Source: Chamaecyparis obtusa
Lineage: Eukaryota > Streptophyta > Pinopsida > Cupressales > Cupressaceae
Reading direction: 5' to 3'
Length of the DNA stretch: 64,000 nt
NCBI GenBank assembly: GCA_027943335.1
Contig: BSBK01007022.1
Location: forward strand, 310,001-374,000
Positions 25,200 through 37,150 of this stretch are shown here, piece by piece. The position numbers were made by a program, and so were the translations under genes. The notes beneath the pieces are model-generated. The model worked only from the letters and a program-made list of their open reading frames with translations, did not search any database and was not told the origin of the DNA. Position 1 is the first letter of the stretch. Each line of letters opens with the position of its first letter.

Positions 25200-25540
25200 T
25201 GCAGATGATTGCATCCGTCCAGTGGTATATGAGCCCTATCTTTCTTCTGGATTGGATGTTGGAACTTCCTATATGGGGGAGTTTATGAGCTGAGTCATGA
25301 GGACTCTTGTTATTGTATTTTTCTAAAGAGTGTCTTTTGACATTAAGTTTTTGTTGACTTAGTGATGGAATTTCTATCATTGATGTCAATGGGGGAGAGA
25401 TATACATGAAAAACATTGTGGATTGTATGAGAGAGTTGAATATGAAAACGAAGCAAGATTTAATTTGATATTTTGCAGTGATGTTGCAGTATTGGATTTT
25501 TGGAACATTGGATGTTTTCATCTATGTTACCATCAATGCT

Positions 25541-25552
25541 AATGGGGGAGAT
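25541..25552 (+). promoter_or_regulatory. Polypurine tract of element E
   Basis: AATGGGGGAGAT directly precedes the TGTTAGG start of the 3' LTR. It would prime plus-strand DNA synthesis. Confidence 0.85.
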
Positions 25553-26719
25553 TGTTAGGAATGAATGCAAAGTATTTTGGCAGTCATTCTATACTAGTTG
25601 TTGTTGTATTCATGACTTGGATTGTCATTAATGTCAACACAGTGATATTCTGGATATTAGCAGGAAAGTAGGTACAGTTTTATTTTGTGCACATGTTGTA
25701 TTGTAGATTGGATTTTGCATAGTTGATGGTATTTTCTTTGGTGTGTTATTAACCTATGGTTAATAGCACAAAAATAAATTCATTCATTTGTGAGAGTTAT
25801 GAGCATTTTGGTGAAAGCAGTGTTTAGACAGTGTTTCTGTGAAGTGATTTTCAGAAATCGGAGGATATCTCTTAGCTGGGATGGAATCTGATTTTGTGCA
25901 GTTAAAGGGATGTTGGAGACTCATTAATGATGACATGGTTCATAGTGAAAACTTTGAAGATATGTTTGGAGAAAGTTACAGTATCTGGAAGCTGACAGTT
26001 TTATGTGAATTCTATGTGTAGCGTGTAGAATTTATTATTTTGTAATTGTGGACTGACTCATTTGTAATTATTTGAGTTTGGTATATAAGAAGGAATGTTT
26101 TCCTTGTTTTAATATGTACTATGAAGATTGAGATGCAAATATATGCATGAAGTGAAGAAAAGAGCTAATTTAGTGATAAAGGAAGACTTGTGAGTACAGA
26201 GATCTGGAATTGTGATCTTGTGTAGTAGAGAGTGCGGTTTTGGAACAGTGTGAAGGAGGTAATATATTTCATATTATTCTGTTGAATAATTCTAAGATCT
26301 TTTGGACAGTGGGTTCAGAGATCTTTCCTTGAAGCTATTTGGGCAGTGGGTCCTTCTGTCTTCCATAAACTCTTAACCGGGTTAGAATCTTTTAACAGGG
26401 ATTCAGAATCTCCTAATAGAGATTTATATGTACTGAATGTATTTCATAAGACTCCTAACAGAGTCCATCCTCTAACAAGGAACTTTCATATTAGTGCATC
26501 ATTTTGTGGGCATCATTCCCACCGGGGTTTACTCTTTTCAAGAGGTTCCCTAGTCAACATATCTTGTGTTATTGTGCAATTGTGTATGGTTATCTTTCTA
26601 TGGTTGATCAATACATTGATTATATTTTTTAAATTAGTTGAATGGTTAAATTATCTAATAACTGATTCACCCCCCCCCCCCCCCCTCTCAGTTATCTTGG
26701 GGATCTTTACTTTCTAACA
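25553..26719 (+). repeat. Element E 3' LTR
   Basis: 1,167 bp copy of the 5' LTR, with TATATAA at 26,082-26,088. A run of 16 C at 26,670-26,685 replaces the shorter interrupted C tract of the 5' LTR. Confidence 0.95.
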
Positions 26720-26724
26720 TAATC

Positions 26725-27583
26725 ATCAACAATAAGTAAAATAATAACAAAATACAACCACAATTGAGCAACTATTTAACAAAATCAATGATTAATTGAG
26801 CATCCTATGGCTCTCTAACTAAGATGTTAATGAGTGAGCTCTCAGCAAGCTCTCACTAATGACAGTCCTAGAATGAGAAGGATGAAGATAAAACAATGCT
26901 AAAGCTAACAATTATCAAGATAAATGCTAAAATTGCTCTCAAATGCTTTTCTAAATTCAAATTGCAAGAGGTTTGATGCAATTCTCAGATAGGTAGTTGA
27001 TGAATTATGAAGGATTTTAGCCTTCCTTTTATAGATTTTCCAATGGTAGGGGGTGTAGTTGTGTTTAATCATGATTGAGTTGGGGTTAAGTCTTTGGTTC
27101 CACCCTTTGAAGACAAAGCAAAGTTTGTGTCCTCAAAACTTGGGACAAGTAGACAAGATGGATGGTTGAGATTCCTTTTCACTTTGAGTGAATGAGATTC
27201 AATTTGGCTTGATCCATGTGAATGTCTTTCCTCAAATTTCATTGGTTGATTGATTTTCCTCTCCTTTTGGTTTGTTGAGAGTAATTGATTTTTATTAATT
27301 GATTTAATTGATTTATTTTAGCCATGTACCCCTTGAATGGGTTGAATTTAATTTAATCCAAGACTATACAATTAATTGAATTAATTGTATTTTGATTTGA
27401 TTGCACTTGATTAAAATGCTCTCAATTTTGATTGATATTCAATTAAGACTTGATTTTCATTTTGATTGGTTAATTGTGCATTGTGATTCAATTGATTCAA
27501 TTTTGTCCTTGATTTGCTTTGATTTCACTTGGTTTTCTTTGAATTATCATTAAATTGTCTTTGTCCATTTTTAGGTGATTACA
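26725..27583 (-). repeat. Element D 5' LTR, inner fragment
   Basis: Resumes the LTR interrupted at 19,854 and matches 4,357-5,214 with few differences, ending GGTGATTACA before the ACACT duplication. Confidence 0.92.
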
Positions 27584-27588
27584 ACACT

Positions 27589-27943
27589 CCTAATAGGGTG
27601 AAGTTATTCAAAAGATGATATTTATGTAAGCTCCTAACTAGGCACCTTATTACTATAGTGATGAGTTGTGGGTATCATCCCCACCACAATTTTTCCCTCT
27701 TACCAAGGATTTTCTATGATACCAAAATATTTTGTTAAGTGTTTGAATGCTTATGTGTTGTATGTTTGATTTACATGTAATCGGTTATCGGTTAAGCATT
27801 AAAACAACTATCGGTAACTAAATAGTTATCGGTATAAGTAATTTACTGGCTATCAGTTTATGTTCAAATTGTTAAATAAGTTTAAAATCTCTATGGTACT
27901 AATTCACCCCCCCTCTCAGTACCCTACCTAGAACTTTCCAACA
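27589..27943 (+). repeat. Element C 5' LTR, right piece
   Basis: Continues the LTR split at 4,315 and matches the end of 32,923-33,984, including ATTCACCCCCC and the terminal CCAACA, followed by the primer site ATTGGTATTAGAG. Confidence 0.88.
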
Positions 27944-28003
27944 ATTGGTATTAGAGAATTGGTTTTCTAGAGGAAAGTTTAATACTTTAAGAGTAGATTT
28001 GGA

Positions 28004-29200
28004 ATGATCAGAAGTTATAGGTATCAGAGAGAGTTGGAAGAATCCCTAGAGGATGCTAATGAACAGATCCATGATCTAAAAAATAAGATATGAACATCAT
28101 TTTCAAAAAGGAAGGAACTGACAGAAAGACTAAAAATGAGCCTAGATGACCTCAATAGATTATCAAAAGACAATATCAATTTTGAGGAAGTTGATGCAGC
28201 TATAAAAGACCTATAAAAAAATAACAATGAATTACTTGAAAAAATCAGTCAAATGAAAAAGGAACATGAAAGTGAAGCCTTGAGAATGACATAAGTAATG
28301 GAAAGAATGAGGACTTCCAAGAGTGCCAAATAAATTCTGGAAACCAAAAGAGAAATGCTGAAGAAACAATCAGAAATAAAGATTTACTCTTGGAAGTACA
28401 AATAGAAGAAGTCTAAGAAAGAAATGACATGATAAGAGATATCAGTGATAAGATTCAACAACTACAAGAAGAAAGTTAGAAGCAGAAGGAAGAAGATGAA
28501 GAACTAAAAATAGCCTGAAAGTTGAAAAAGAATATAATGCTAGATTCACAATGATCGAACAAAACATGTTGAAAAATGATGAACAACTGAAAAATCAAAG
28601 AAAACTAGGTGACACTACTAGACTGGGGTATATCGGTAACAACACAATGAAGATCAAAGAATCATCAAAATTTGGACAGTGGACCTCTAAAGGATCCAAT
28701 GATACACAAGGTAAGAAATCCTACAAGCCTACCTGCTACAAATGTGGAAAATATGGTCATACTACTAATATATGTAGAAGAAAACAAGTGAACATTCCTA
28801 AAAGAGCATTTTTTAATGGCTATTTCTATAATTGCAATAAGTTTGGTCATAAAGATGTTGAGTGCAGATCTGAAAATATTTATAGAGCATCTGAGAAAAA
28901 CTTCCATGGATATTTCTACAAATGGAATCATTATGGACACAAAGCCAAAGAATGTAAAACCAAGGTACTGAAAACAAGGAAATTATTTTATTATCGGAGA
29001 AGAGAAACAAACAATTCAGTTACATGTTTTAATTGTGGAAAATTTAGACACCTAGCATCAAAATCTAGAAAAGAAAGAAACTAAGAAAGAACTGAACCAT
29101 GGAGAACATTTGCACTACCATGTTACATTTTCTCAAATTTTGGTCATGCTGCCTACTACTGTAGATATCGATACACTACCACTATTGACACCAAAGGAGA
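28004..29200 (+). pseudogene. Element C ORF1: coiled-coil protein with about five zinc knuckles
   Basis: An ATG at 28,004 opens a Glu/Lys-rich, heptad-like region (ELEESLEDANEQIHDLKNKI) broken by stops. In another frame from 28,551 follow repeated CCHC blocks: CYKCGKYGHTTNIC, NCNKFGHKDVEC, KWNHYGHKAKEC, CFNCGKFRHLASKS and, beyond a stop, CYIFSNFGHAAYYC (to about 29,165). Blocks 2, 3 and 5 have lost one or two cysteines to Phe or Trp, and block 4 lost its last Cys to Ser, each explainable by one base change. This is a nucleocapsid-like, nucleic-acid-binding design. I see no UBN2 gag core, which is unusual for a copia-type element. It may be a gag replacement used in trans. Confidence 0.7.
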
Positions 29201-29751
29201 AAGGGTTATAAATAAAGAACAAGTCAGAGAGGAAATTAAAAATATATGGAGAAAGAAGGAAGATGGTGCAACATCAATGAAAGACATTGTGTCGTATGAC
29301 GTAGGGAATTCATCAACCAACTACGCAAGTAAGTAAATAATTAGGGACATAGGATCTTATTAAAATATTTGAGAAGTCCCTTAAATTAAATTCTGAACTG
29401 AAATATTCATGATCATTAAATAGATGCAATGATAATTAGAAGAGTAGAAAAGTTGATGAAAATTATTAAGTATGAGATTACTATCGGTGAACTAGTCTCA
29501 CTATCAGTATAAAAGATATTTTTAGACTACAAAAAATATTTAAGTACAATAGCCATTTGACAACTCATCATTATACATAATGACACTTATCATGAAATAA
29601 TCACATTTTGAAAAGTAACTGCAAAGATCAAAGTCTAAGGAAATATTGTTATGTATTGTGCTAATTTATTCTACAAAAAAAAATTCAGATGGATTGATTG
29701 AATTGAAAACCCTAGACACTCAAACTATTGGATAAGCGAAGGAACATCACA

Positions 29752-32700
29752 ATGATAGAGAGAATGATACTATTTGACAGATCAGAAGAGGATGAACTAG
29801 AATATAAGTTGAATACTTTGAAAATCACAGATGCGAGCGGAGCTGGATCATTATCCTGAATACCATGTAGATTCATATTGATAGATGTAAGATCATTTAT
29901 TTAATATAATCAGACTAAAATTGGTGATGAAGATATAAGGACAACCTACTGGGAATTATATAGAAAGGAAGGAATGTTGAATGAAGAGTATGAGCATCTG
30001 GAAAAAAAAGGACTAACACACATCGTGTAGATGCCAAAGAATTTTGAAGCTGAGTGGATCAAGTGTGTATTGATTCGAATACATGGAGACTACATATGGT
30101 TGGAAGGAGATAAAGAAATAAAAATCACAAAGGAAATTATCAGTACAATCATAATATTATCGGTTAATGGGAGAAAATGTGTAAAGGAGTTAGATCCTAA
30201 AATAGAAATTGAAGGTTTAGTGAGGTACAAGCAAGACTAGAAATTTTTTTCTATTAGAAACCTTTTGGATAAGGAAATGATATTTGCATCAATGATTATT
30301 GGCTACAAGATCTATCAAGCAAATTAGTTAGACAACATATCAGGAGTAGAACTACAAGCTTCATATGAGATTTTTACTAAAGGTAACATATATGATTTAG
30401 TAGAAATGATGTGGAATCAACTAATGGTGAATTTAAGAAAGATCGAGAAATAAGGATTAAAGTTTGGAGCACTACTGATATGTATACTTTTCTCTATACA
30501 AAACTATTTTCTAGGCATCGGTAGAATAAATTAGACATTAGATGAGCTAGTTATACATCATATTATTAAGTACATTGAACAATTGAGAAGTAATTACAAC
30601 ACAATATTGTGGATTTATTTCAAATAATTTCAAGGAAGAATGTATGACAAATATTGAATACCACTTCATATTGTTGAAAAATATAAGAAAGATATATGTT
30701 TTCTAGTAAGTACACATTTGTGTATAAACAAAGAAGTGGAGCCACAAATATCTTGGTTACAACCATTTGGATATGAAGAAAAAGAGAATGAAATTATAAC
30801 AAGTATTGAGAAACTGTTGATCCAACCAAAGGATACAGAAGCTAATTGGCTTGGAACCTATGAAGAAGTATACAAAAGGATAACATTAGATGAGAAGAAA
30901 TCAAAGGAAGAAAGAAACAATACAATGAGAATAAAAAAACCAAACATAGTACAAGAGACATATGCCAAAATCAAGAACAAGTTAGCCAAATGGAGACAAG
31001 CTACTAACAAAGTAGATGAAGAAGATCGACCACCAGAAAAGAGAACAAGATCTAGAACAATACAAGCTACACCAAGAAAAAATACAAGAATTCAATCAAT
31101 AGTAAAGGAAAGAACAAGAACAAGAAGAAATAAAATCAACCAAAACTTGAGACATAATCATCAAGATTAAAAATTCCAAGAACAACTATATATATAGAAA
31201 ATGAAATAAGAAATTATGGAACTCTCAGAAAAATACATGAAATCAAATACAGGAAATGGTCGAAAGAAGATAAGAAAATTATAGATGTTATAGTACGTTT
31301 CAGTTTCATAAGTACATAATATTTTCAAGTGACTTAAGATGGATTATTCCTAAAGAACTACTTGAAAAAATCAACATAAGATGGGATAAAGCTGCCAAAC
31401 AAGAGAGACAAAGAAGAGAAAGAACCCTAATACTTACGAAGCCAAAAAACAATGTTGAAGAAATTGATCAATTGAAAAAGAAAAATGAGAATAGATTTTC
31501 TAAAGGGATTAGAACAACAAGAATACTGGTAGTATTACATGAAGAAGTCAAAGAAGAAGGATTGAAAATGTGGATAGTAATATTTAATGGAGAAATGTTA
31601 GAAGAGAAAGAATCAGAAATAGGTCAAGTGTATGAACAAGAAGAGGATATAGATTTGACAAGTGAAGACAACCCAATAAGGTTTGATGGAGGAAAAGAGA
31701 GCTAGCCTATACAAATACAAGATGAATCTGATGACAACATGAGTAATAAGGAATATGAACAGTTTGAGGAATGAACCACACCAAAAATTGTAGTTACAAA
31801 CACTGAAATAGAATAGGTAACACAAGCTATCGATATGACACCCAATGTCATTAAAATACCAGAAGAAGAAATAATTGAGAAACAACTAATAAATTTGGCA
31901 AAGAATAAGGAACAAATAGTATAATCTGAGAAAGAACAATTTGCAAGAACGCTACAAAATATGACAATAATAAAAATAGCACAAGAGAAGAGGAAAAGAG
32001 ATTCAAAATTTGATGAAGAAGAAGACCTTGATGAAAGACCTAAATTTAAATTTTTTAAGAGAGATCCTACAAAGATGCATTATGAGGAACAAAAATTATA
32101 CACAGAAAAAGTCAAAGAAAGAACAATAGTTAAAAGACAATTAAAGGAAAACCAAAGCAAAAAGATTATGAAGAAGACATTTCAAACATTTTCAAGCTTA
32201 ATATCAGAGATTATAGTGGATGATGAATAATCAAGTATGAAATAGTTGAAAGAATATGTGGATATAATAGAAGCTGATCACAAAGTGAAAGAAGAACTAA
32301 AAGAAAAGATACAACATAATTCACAGATTGACGGAAGGGAAGATAAGCTAGTAGAAATAATAGGGATACTATAAAAAAAAAATTGAAAATCTAAGGGATT
32401 CATTGACTGAAGTAACAAAAATTTCAAAGAAACTATTTGAGAAAGGAAATAAAGAAATTGAGGAATCATGCATAATATCTATAAACATGGACTTAATGCA
32501 AAAACTTATATAAGAAGCAATTGATTTGCTAGGTACATCAAAAAAGAATGATGATGAAAACTTTATTGACCAAATAATAGGAGTCAAGGGACATATTAGT
32601 GCTATAAATAATCTAAAGAACAAATGGAGCAGAATGTTGACAAATATTCAGAACAAGCAAAGAAATATTCAAGCAGTGGTAGAAACCATTTGACACCGAA

Positions 32701-32840
32701 AGGACATAGTATTGTTTTCACCTTTGGCATTGTTCTCAAAGGCGGAGAAGTAAAGAAAAGGAGTAGAAGTATTGAATTATTGTAGAGGAGAAGTAATGTA
32801 AGAGACAAGTACAGTTAAAAGGGATAAATATCTAAGGGGG
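29752..32840 (+). pseudogene. Element C ORF2: long unrecognised Lys/Glu-rich protein
   Basis: From ATG 29,752 to 31,170 one frame holds with only a handful of stops. It has a possible globular part (FEAEWIKCVLIRIHGDYIWL, MWNQLMVNLRKIE, LGTYEEVYKRI) and then a very basic stretch (KRTRSRTIQATPRKNTRIQ) that resembles a nuclear-localisation or nucleic-acid-binding tail. A second block in a different frame (31,472-32,230, then fragments to about 32,820) is rich in Glu and Lys and probably coiled-coil. No protease, integrase or reverse transcriptase motif is visible. The globular part has a faint look of the plant transposon-associated domains found in other element-borne ORFs, but I cannot name it. 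Confidence 0.5.
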
Positions 32841-32922
32841 TGATAAGTTTAGTTGAAGAAAGGTTTTGAAAGGTTTTTCCATAAATAAGAAAGGTTTTTC
32901 CATCAATGAAAAAGGGTGAGAT

Positions 32923-33984
32923 TGTTACTTGAAAAAATCCTCTACAAGTAATTAACAAGCAACCAATGATAATTTGATTAGATTTTCATTGTTGGAAAAT
33001 AACATTAGGAATAGAGATGAAGAAAGGAAAGACATATCGACATAAGACACTATTAGAAGTGTTACCAACAATAGGAAGCATTATCAGCATAAGTGAAGGT
33101 TTATCAGAAAAGGTTATTGGAAAGCATTAGTGGTGAAATAAATACAAGGTTACAAACAAGGAAAACATAAAATTATAAAAAAAATTTATGGAAGATCGAG
33201 AAACCCTAATTAGGGTAAGAAAATATAAGAGGAGATCTAAGGTAAAGGAAAGAAATGCAGATACAAAAGTGGACAAATATACAGAGATACATATCAAAGG
33301 ATGCAGATAGAAGTGAAGGGTTGTGTTATCGAAAAAGGTCAAAGGATTAGAGATCAGAGAAGAAGAAGAGAGAAACTAGATCTTACAAGCTTTTGGAGAA
33401 AGCATCTATAGGTCAAATTTATTATTGATTTATTCCTAATAGTTTAGCAACAAAATTGTGAAATCCCTTAACCGGGTAGTCACTAACGGGACTTAGAAGT
33501 TCTATTTAGGAACTTATTGTAAATCCTTTAACAAGGTGAACACTATATAAGTGGGATAAAACCTCTTAACAAAGTAGTCTTTAACAGGGTTTTCAATACT
33601 CCTAACAGGGTATTAGACACTCATAATAGGGTGAAGTCATTCAAAAGATGATATTTATGTAATCTCCTAACCGGGCACCTTATTACTACAATGATGAGTT
33701 GTGGGTATCATTCCCACCACTTTTTTTCCTTGTAACCAAGGGTTTTTTGTGATACCAAAAGATTGTGTTAAGTATTTGAATGCTTATGTGTTGTATGTTT
33801 GATTTACATGTAATCAATTATCGGTCAACCATTACAATAGCTATCAATAAAATACTAAAAAGTTATCAGTATAAGTAATTTATCAGCTATCATTTTATGT
33901 TCAAATTATTGAATAATTTTGAAATATCTATGGTACTAATTCACCCCCCTCCCCTCCCAATACCCTACAATGAACTTTCCAATA
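32923..33984 (+). repeat. Element C 3' LTR
   Basis: Starts TGTTACTTG after a purine-rich GAAAAAGGGTGAGAT tract, has a TATATAA box at 33,544-33,550, ends CCAATA, and is followed by the target duplication ATTTT. Confidence 0.9.
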
Positions 33985-34338
33985 ATTTTTAGGTGTGATT
34001 TATTTTGAAAGTGCATGAGTTTTTGAGAAATTTCCAGATTTTCTATCAGATTGTAGGATTATTTTGGTGACAATATCACTTACAGTATATGGTCTATTTT
34101 GGCCTATTTTGGCACTTGTAATTAATTAGATCCTTGACTGATTTTGTTTTTTATTTTTGAGTCTTCTATAGCTTCATATTTTCGGTTGTAATCATCAAAA
34201 TAATAAGTCCACTTTGGTCCATTTTGGCAAGTGGCAATTTTACACGCACTGTATATAAAGTGCCAAAACCATCTATTTTGGGGGGGTTTCTTGAGTGATT
34301 TTGATTCTTTTTCTCTTTTTTTTTTTTCATTTTTCATC

Positions 34339-34998
34339 ATGGGTTCTCCTAGATTTCCAATTTTAACTCCACATAATTATGTTACATGGAAAATTAGAGC
34401 AAGGAGTAAAACGATGGAAAAAGGTTTAATTGGCTATATTGATGGAACCATAGTTGCACCATTTGATCCTAATGATATAAAAGAATGGATTCATAACAAT
34501 AAAATCTCTTGGTACTTTGAGGAAGTATGTACATCATGATCTTGTCTTTCATATTAAAAATTATAAAATAATCAAGGAAGCTTGGGATAAGTTTGCTAGC
34601 TTGTATGCTAAAATTGACAAAGCTAGGAGTTTTGAAATTTATGAAGATCTCATAAAATTGGATCCTAATGATTTTGAAACAATCCAAGAATATATCATCA
34701 AGGCACATGAGCTAAGGAAAATGGTTAAGGATTGCGGAATTAACATAGAGGATGAAGAATTGATCCACAATTTGATGAGAAGACTTCCACTAGAATATGT
34801 AACATTTGTTTCTAGCTTCATTACACATAAGTTGATTTTGAGTTCTTCATTTTATGACTTCACATATATTTTGATGGTAGAACAATGAAACCTAATGAGT
34901 ATGGAGATTCTCAAGTCTTCAAAGTCTAAGGCATTGGTGGCTAATCAAGGGAATCAAGGAAAACGTTCATAGAATTAGTAGAAAAAGTGGCAACAAAA
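34339..34998 (+). pseudogene. Element B gag, 5' part
   Basis: ATG at 34,339 (MGSPRFPILTPHNYVTWKI) starts a UBN2/DUF4219-type copia gag. The frame shifts near 34,515 and continues with KEAWDKFASLYAKID and LIHNLMRRLPLEY to a stop near 34,886. The remaining gag is cut by a solo LTR at 34,999. It would form the capsid. Confidence 0.85.
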
Positions 34999-36518
34999 TG
35001 ATAATCTACAACTAATTGAATAACTTGATGAACTAAATGGAAAAGTGAAAGACAGTGATTAGAGATCACCAAGATACTAAAGTGATATGTAAGGAAATTA
35101 AATCAGTTAATATGTATTGTCATTGATGTCAACTAGTTTTGACTATACTTATCATGATGGTTACAAACATCAGAAGAAGAAAAATGGTAAAGGAAAGAGA
35201 TATCTACATGAAAATGAGATGGATATGGAGATATGGATAAGGTATGCATTGGGTAACTTATTGATGAGTCTATGGCATCATTTTGTTGACTTGATTGTAT
35301 TACATGAATTTGTTATCTATTGAAGATCAAAATTGAATAAGTTAATGTGGTTGGTAATTGAAGATTTATGTATACACTGAGCTAGTGCAGTGTATACCAA
35401 GTAATAGTAATAACCAAGTTAGTATTCATTGACACATTTTTGTATTAAACAAGTGAGTGAAACAATAAAAGTTTATATCAGCCAACTAAATTGATGAGCT
35501 AGAAAGTTGCTTATGATTCCGAGGTAAAAGATAAAGTTTGTTATGAGAATCTAATAGATGACAAAATTCAAGATTGATCAAATGGAGAAGGATGAAACAT
35601 GTTATAGACACATCTTCTAAGGAAGCTTGAAGTGGAAAAATGGACGACAGAGATTAAGAGGCCAAATCTAATGGATGGAAAGAAAATGTTTTATGACGTC
35701 TATTTAAAGAGACATGAGATTCATTATTAAGTCTGGAGCTTATTGAAGACTGTAGGAGAAATCATGTGAAAGGACTATTTTCATGCACTACTGATCAAAC
35801 TAGTTACAGACAGAACCGAGCAGAATTGCAGGCATTACCAAGTGACATGGTATTATTCACTGAGCTGAATATGTTGAAGGATATGAAGGATTGAAGTGAT
35901 TATTGATCACAAGAGGTATTTTGAGCTTAGCATAGATCTAAAAATCTACAATCTTAGTTGTATTTGAATCAGATCACTATTGTATCAGTTTAACCATTGT
36001 TACAGCTAAATCTCTTAACCAAGTGCACTTAATAGTCTTATTTGTATTTCAATATGACATTAAATGAATGTTGTTGGTTTTCTTATTGACCCTATAGTGA
36101 ATGTTGGTCAAGAGTTAATTGTTAGTGATAAATCCTTTAACCAGGTCACACCTCACAGTCTGCATTGTAACCTTTAATAGGGTTGGCTCCTAACCGAGCT
36201 CACTTCAGAAGAGTGAAATATTTTAGGTTACCATTCTTAGGTGATTTTTCCCTTAGCAGGGTTTCCATGTTAAAATATATGTGTTATGTGTACTTGATGT
36301 GATTGGATTGTTTATTTAATTTACACATTTCATATTTGGATTAATCGGTAAACACGCTATTGAATTTACTGGTATTTGATAAATGAACAAAAAGTTGTTA
36401 TTTCTATCTTACTGAGTTGAGTATTTGTTTGAAATTTTTTTATCATATACATATGGGAGTTTGGGACTATAGGATAACTAGAACTAACTGATTCACCCCC
36501 CCTCTTAGTTATCTAACA
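34999..36518. mobile_element. Solo LTR of another copia-like family, inside element B gag
   Basis: It starts TGATAATC and ends TTATCTAACA. A perfect CAAAA duplication lies on both sides (34,994-34,998 and 36,519-36,523). The end ATTCACCCCCCCTCTTAGTTATC is like the LTR ends of element E, but the bodies differ. No internal region or second LTR is present, so it is a solo LTR left by LTR-LTR recombination. Gag-like sequence resumes after it. No coding region inside is supported. Confidence 0.82.
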
Positions 36519-37150
36519 CAAAAGACACAACAAGAGAAAGAACAATCCACCTCCTCACCCCAAGGAAACAACAAGGGGAAATCATACAAGAAGTATTTTC
36601 TAGCTCACTTGTGCATATTGAAAGAAGAATGGATATGAAGAACATCATTTCTACAAAAAGGATATTGATGAAATCAAGAATATTCTTAGGAAGAATCAAA
36701 TAAGTCTTCCTTCAAGAATGACTACTTCAGTCTCTTCTTCACATTCATATTTTAATAAAGAAAAGGATCATAAAAAGGATAAGGCAAAAGGTCAAGCTTT
36801 AATTTCTACTTCAAGTCATGATTCAGGGAGATGACTTCTAGATTCAGGGGCTTCTCATTATATGGCATCTTCACAGTCTATGTTTTCTTCATTTGAGACT
36901 TGTCATATGCCACCAATTTTGATGGGAAATCATTCTTACATGAATGAGATTGGGAAAAGAACTATTTATAAGGGGGAGAGAACCTTCAAAGATGTGTTGT
37001 GTCTATCTTACCTAACTCATAATCTCCTATCCATCTATCAACTCAATAATGGGGCAACAAGGACTATGGAATTCACTCTTGATTTAGTTATTATTAGAGA
37101 CTTGGAGAGTAGAGATATCATTTCTATAGGGGTGGTTGACCATGCATCTT
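36519..37150 (+). pseudogene. Element B gag C-terminus and protease
   Basis: A decayed zinc knuckle (about 36,610-36,655) keeps its first Cys and a His, with the second Cys codon turned to TGA. Then follow LLDSGASHYM (D of the active site at 36,841) and LSYLTHNLLSIYQL, the usual copia protease and following region. A TGA lies just before the protease. Integrase and reverse transcriptase do not follow. Confidence 0.82.

Larger units (their letters stand above)
19855..26719 (+). mobile_element. Element E: Ty1/copia retrotransposon
   Basis: Long direct repeats (19,855-21,016 and 25,553-26,719) flank an internal gag-pol. A perfect TAATC target duplication lies at 19,850-19,854 and 26,720-26,724. 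The primer site ATTGGTATTAGAGCAAC begins at 21,017 and the purine tract AATGGGGGAGAT lies at 25,541-25,552. It is inserted in the 5' LTR of element D. The gag-pol frame has six or more in-frame stops and one frameshift, so this copy is inactive. Confidence 0.95.
4316..27583 (-). mobile_element. Element D: Tat-type Ty3/gypsy retrotransposon, minus strand
   Basis: On the plus strand it starts TGTATACAAA and ends GGTGATTACA, with a perfect target duplication ACACT (4,311-4,315 and 27,584-27,588). LTRs are about 900 bp: 4,316-5,214 (3' LTR) and 19,814-19,854 plus 26,725-27,583 (5' LTR, split by element E). A purine tract (minus-strand reading of 5,215-5,229) precedes the 3' LTR, and TGGCACCCACCGTGGGGC (minus reading of about 19,793-19,810) is the primer site. 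Gene order is gag, protease, reverse transcriptase, RNase H, second RNase H, integrase. The archaeal-type second RNase H and the large size (about 16.4 kb without E) indicate the Tat/Ogre lineage. Coding regions are broken by many stops and several frameshifts. Confidence 0.92.
3616..33984 (+). mobile_element. Element C: LTR retroelement with multi-zinc-knuckle protein and no polymerase
   Basis: It starts TGTTACTTG (3,616) and ends CCAATA (33,984). A perfect 5-bp target duplication ATTTT lies on each side (3,611-3,615 and 33,985-33,989). The 3' LTR is 32,923-33,984. The 5' LTR is 3,616-4,315 plus 27,589-27,943, split by element D. The primer site ATTGGTATTAGAG follows at 27,944. Without D the element is about 7.1 kb. 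The interior encodes a coiled-coil plus zinc-knuckle protein and a long Lys/Glu-rich ORF. I found no protease, integrase or reverse transcriptase motif, so it depends on another element, like LARD or TR-GAG types. Confidence 0.85.
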
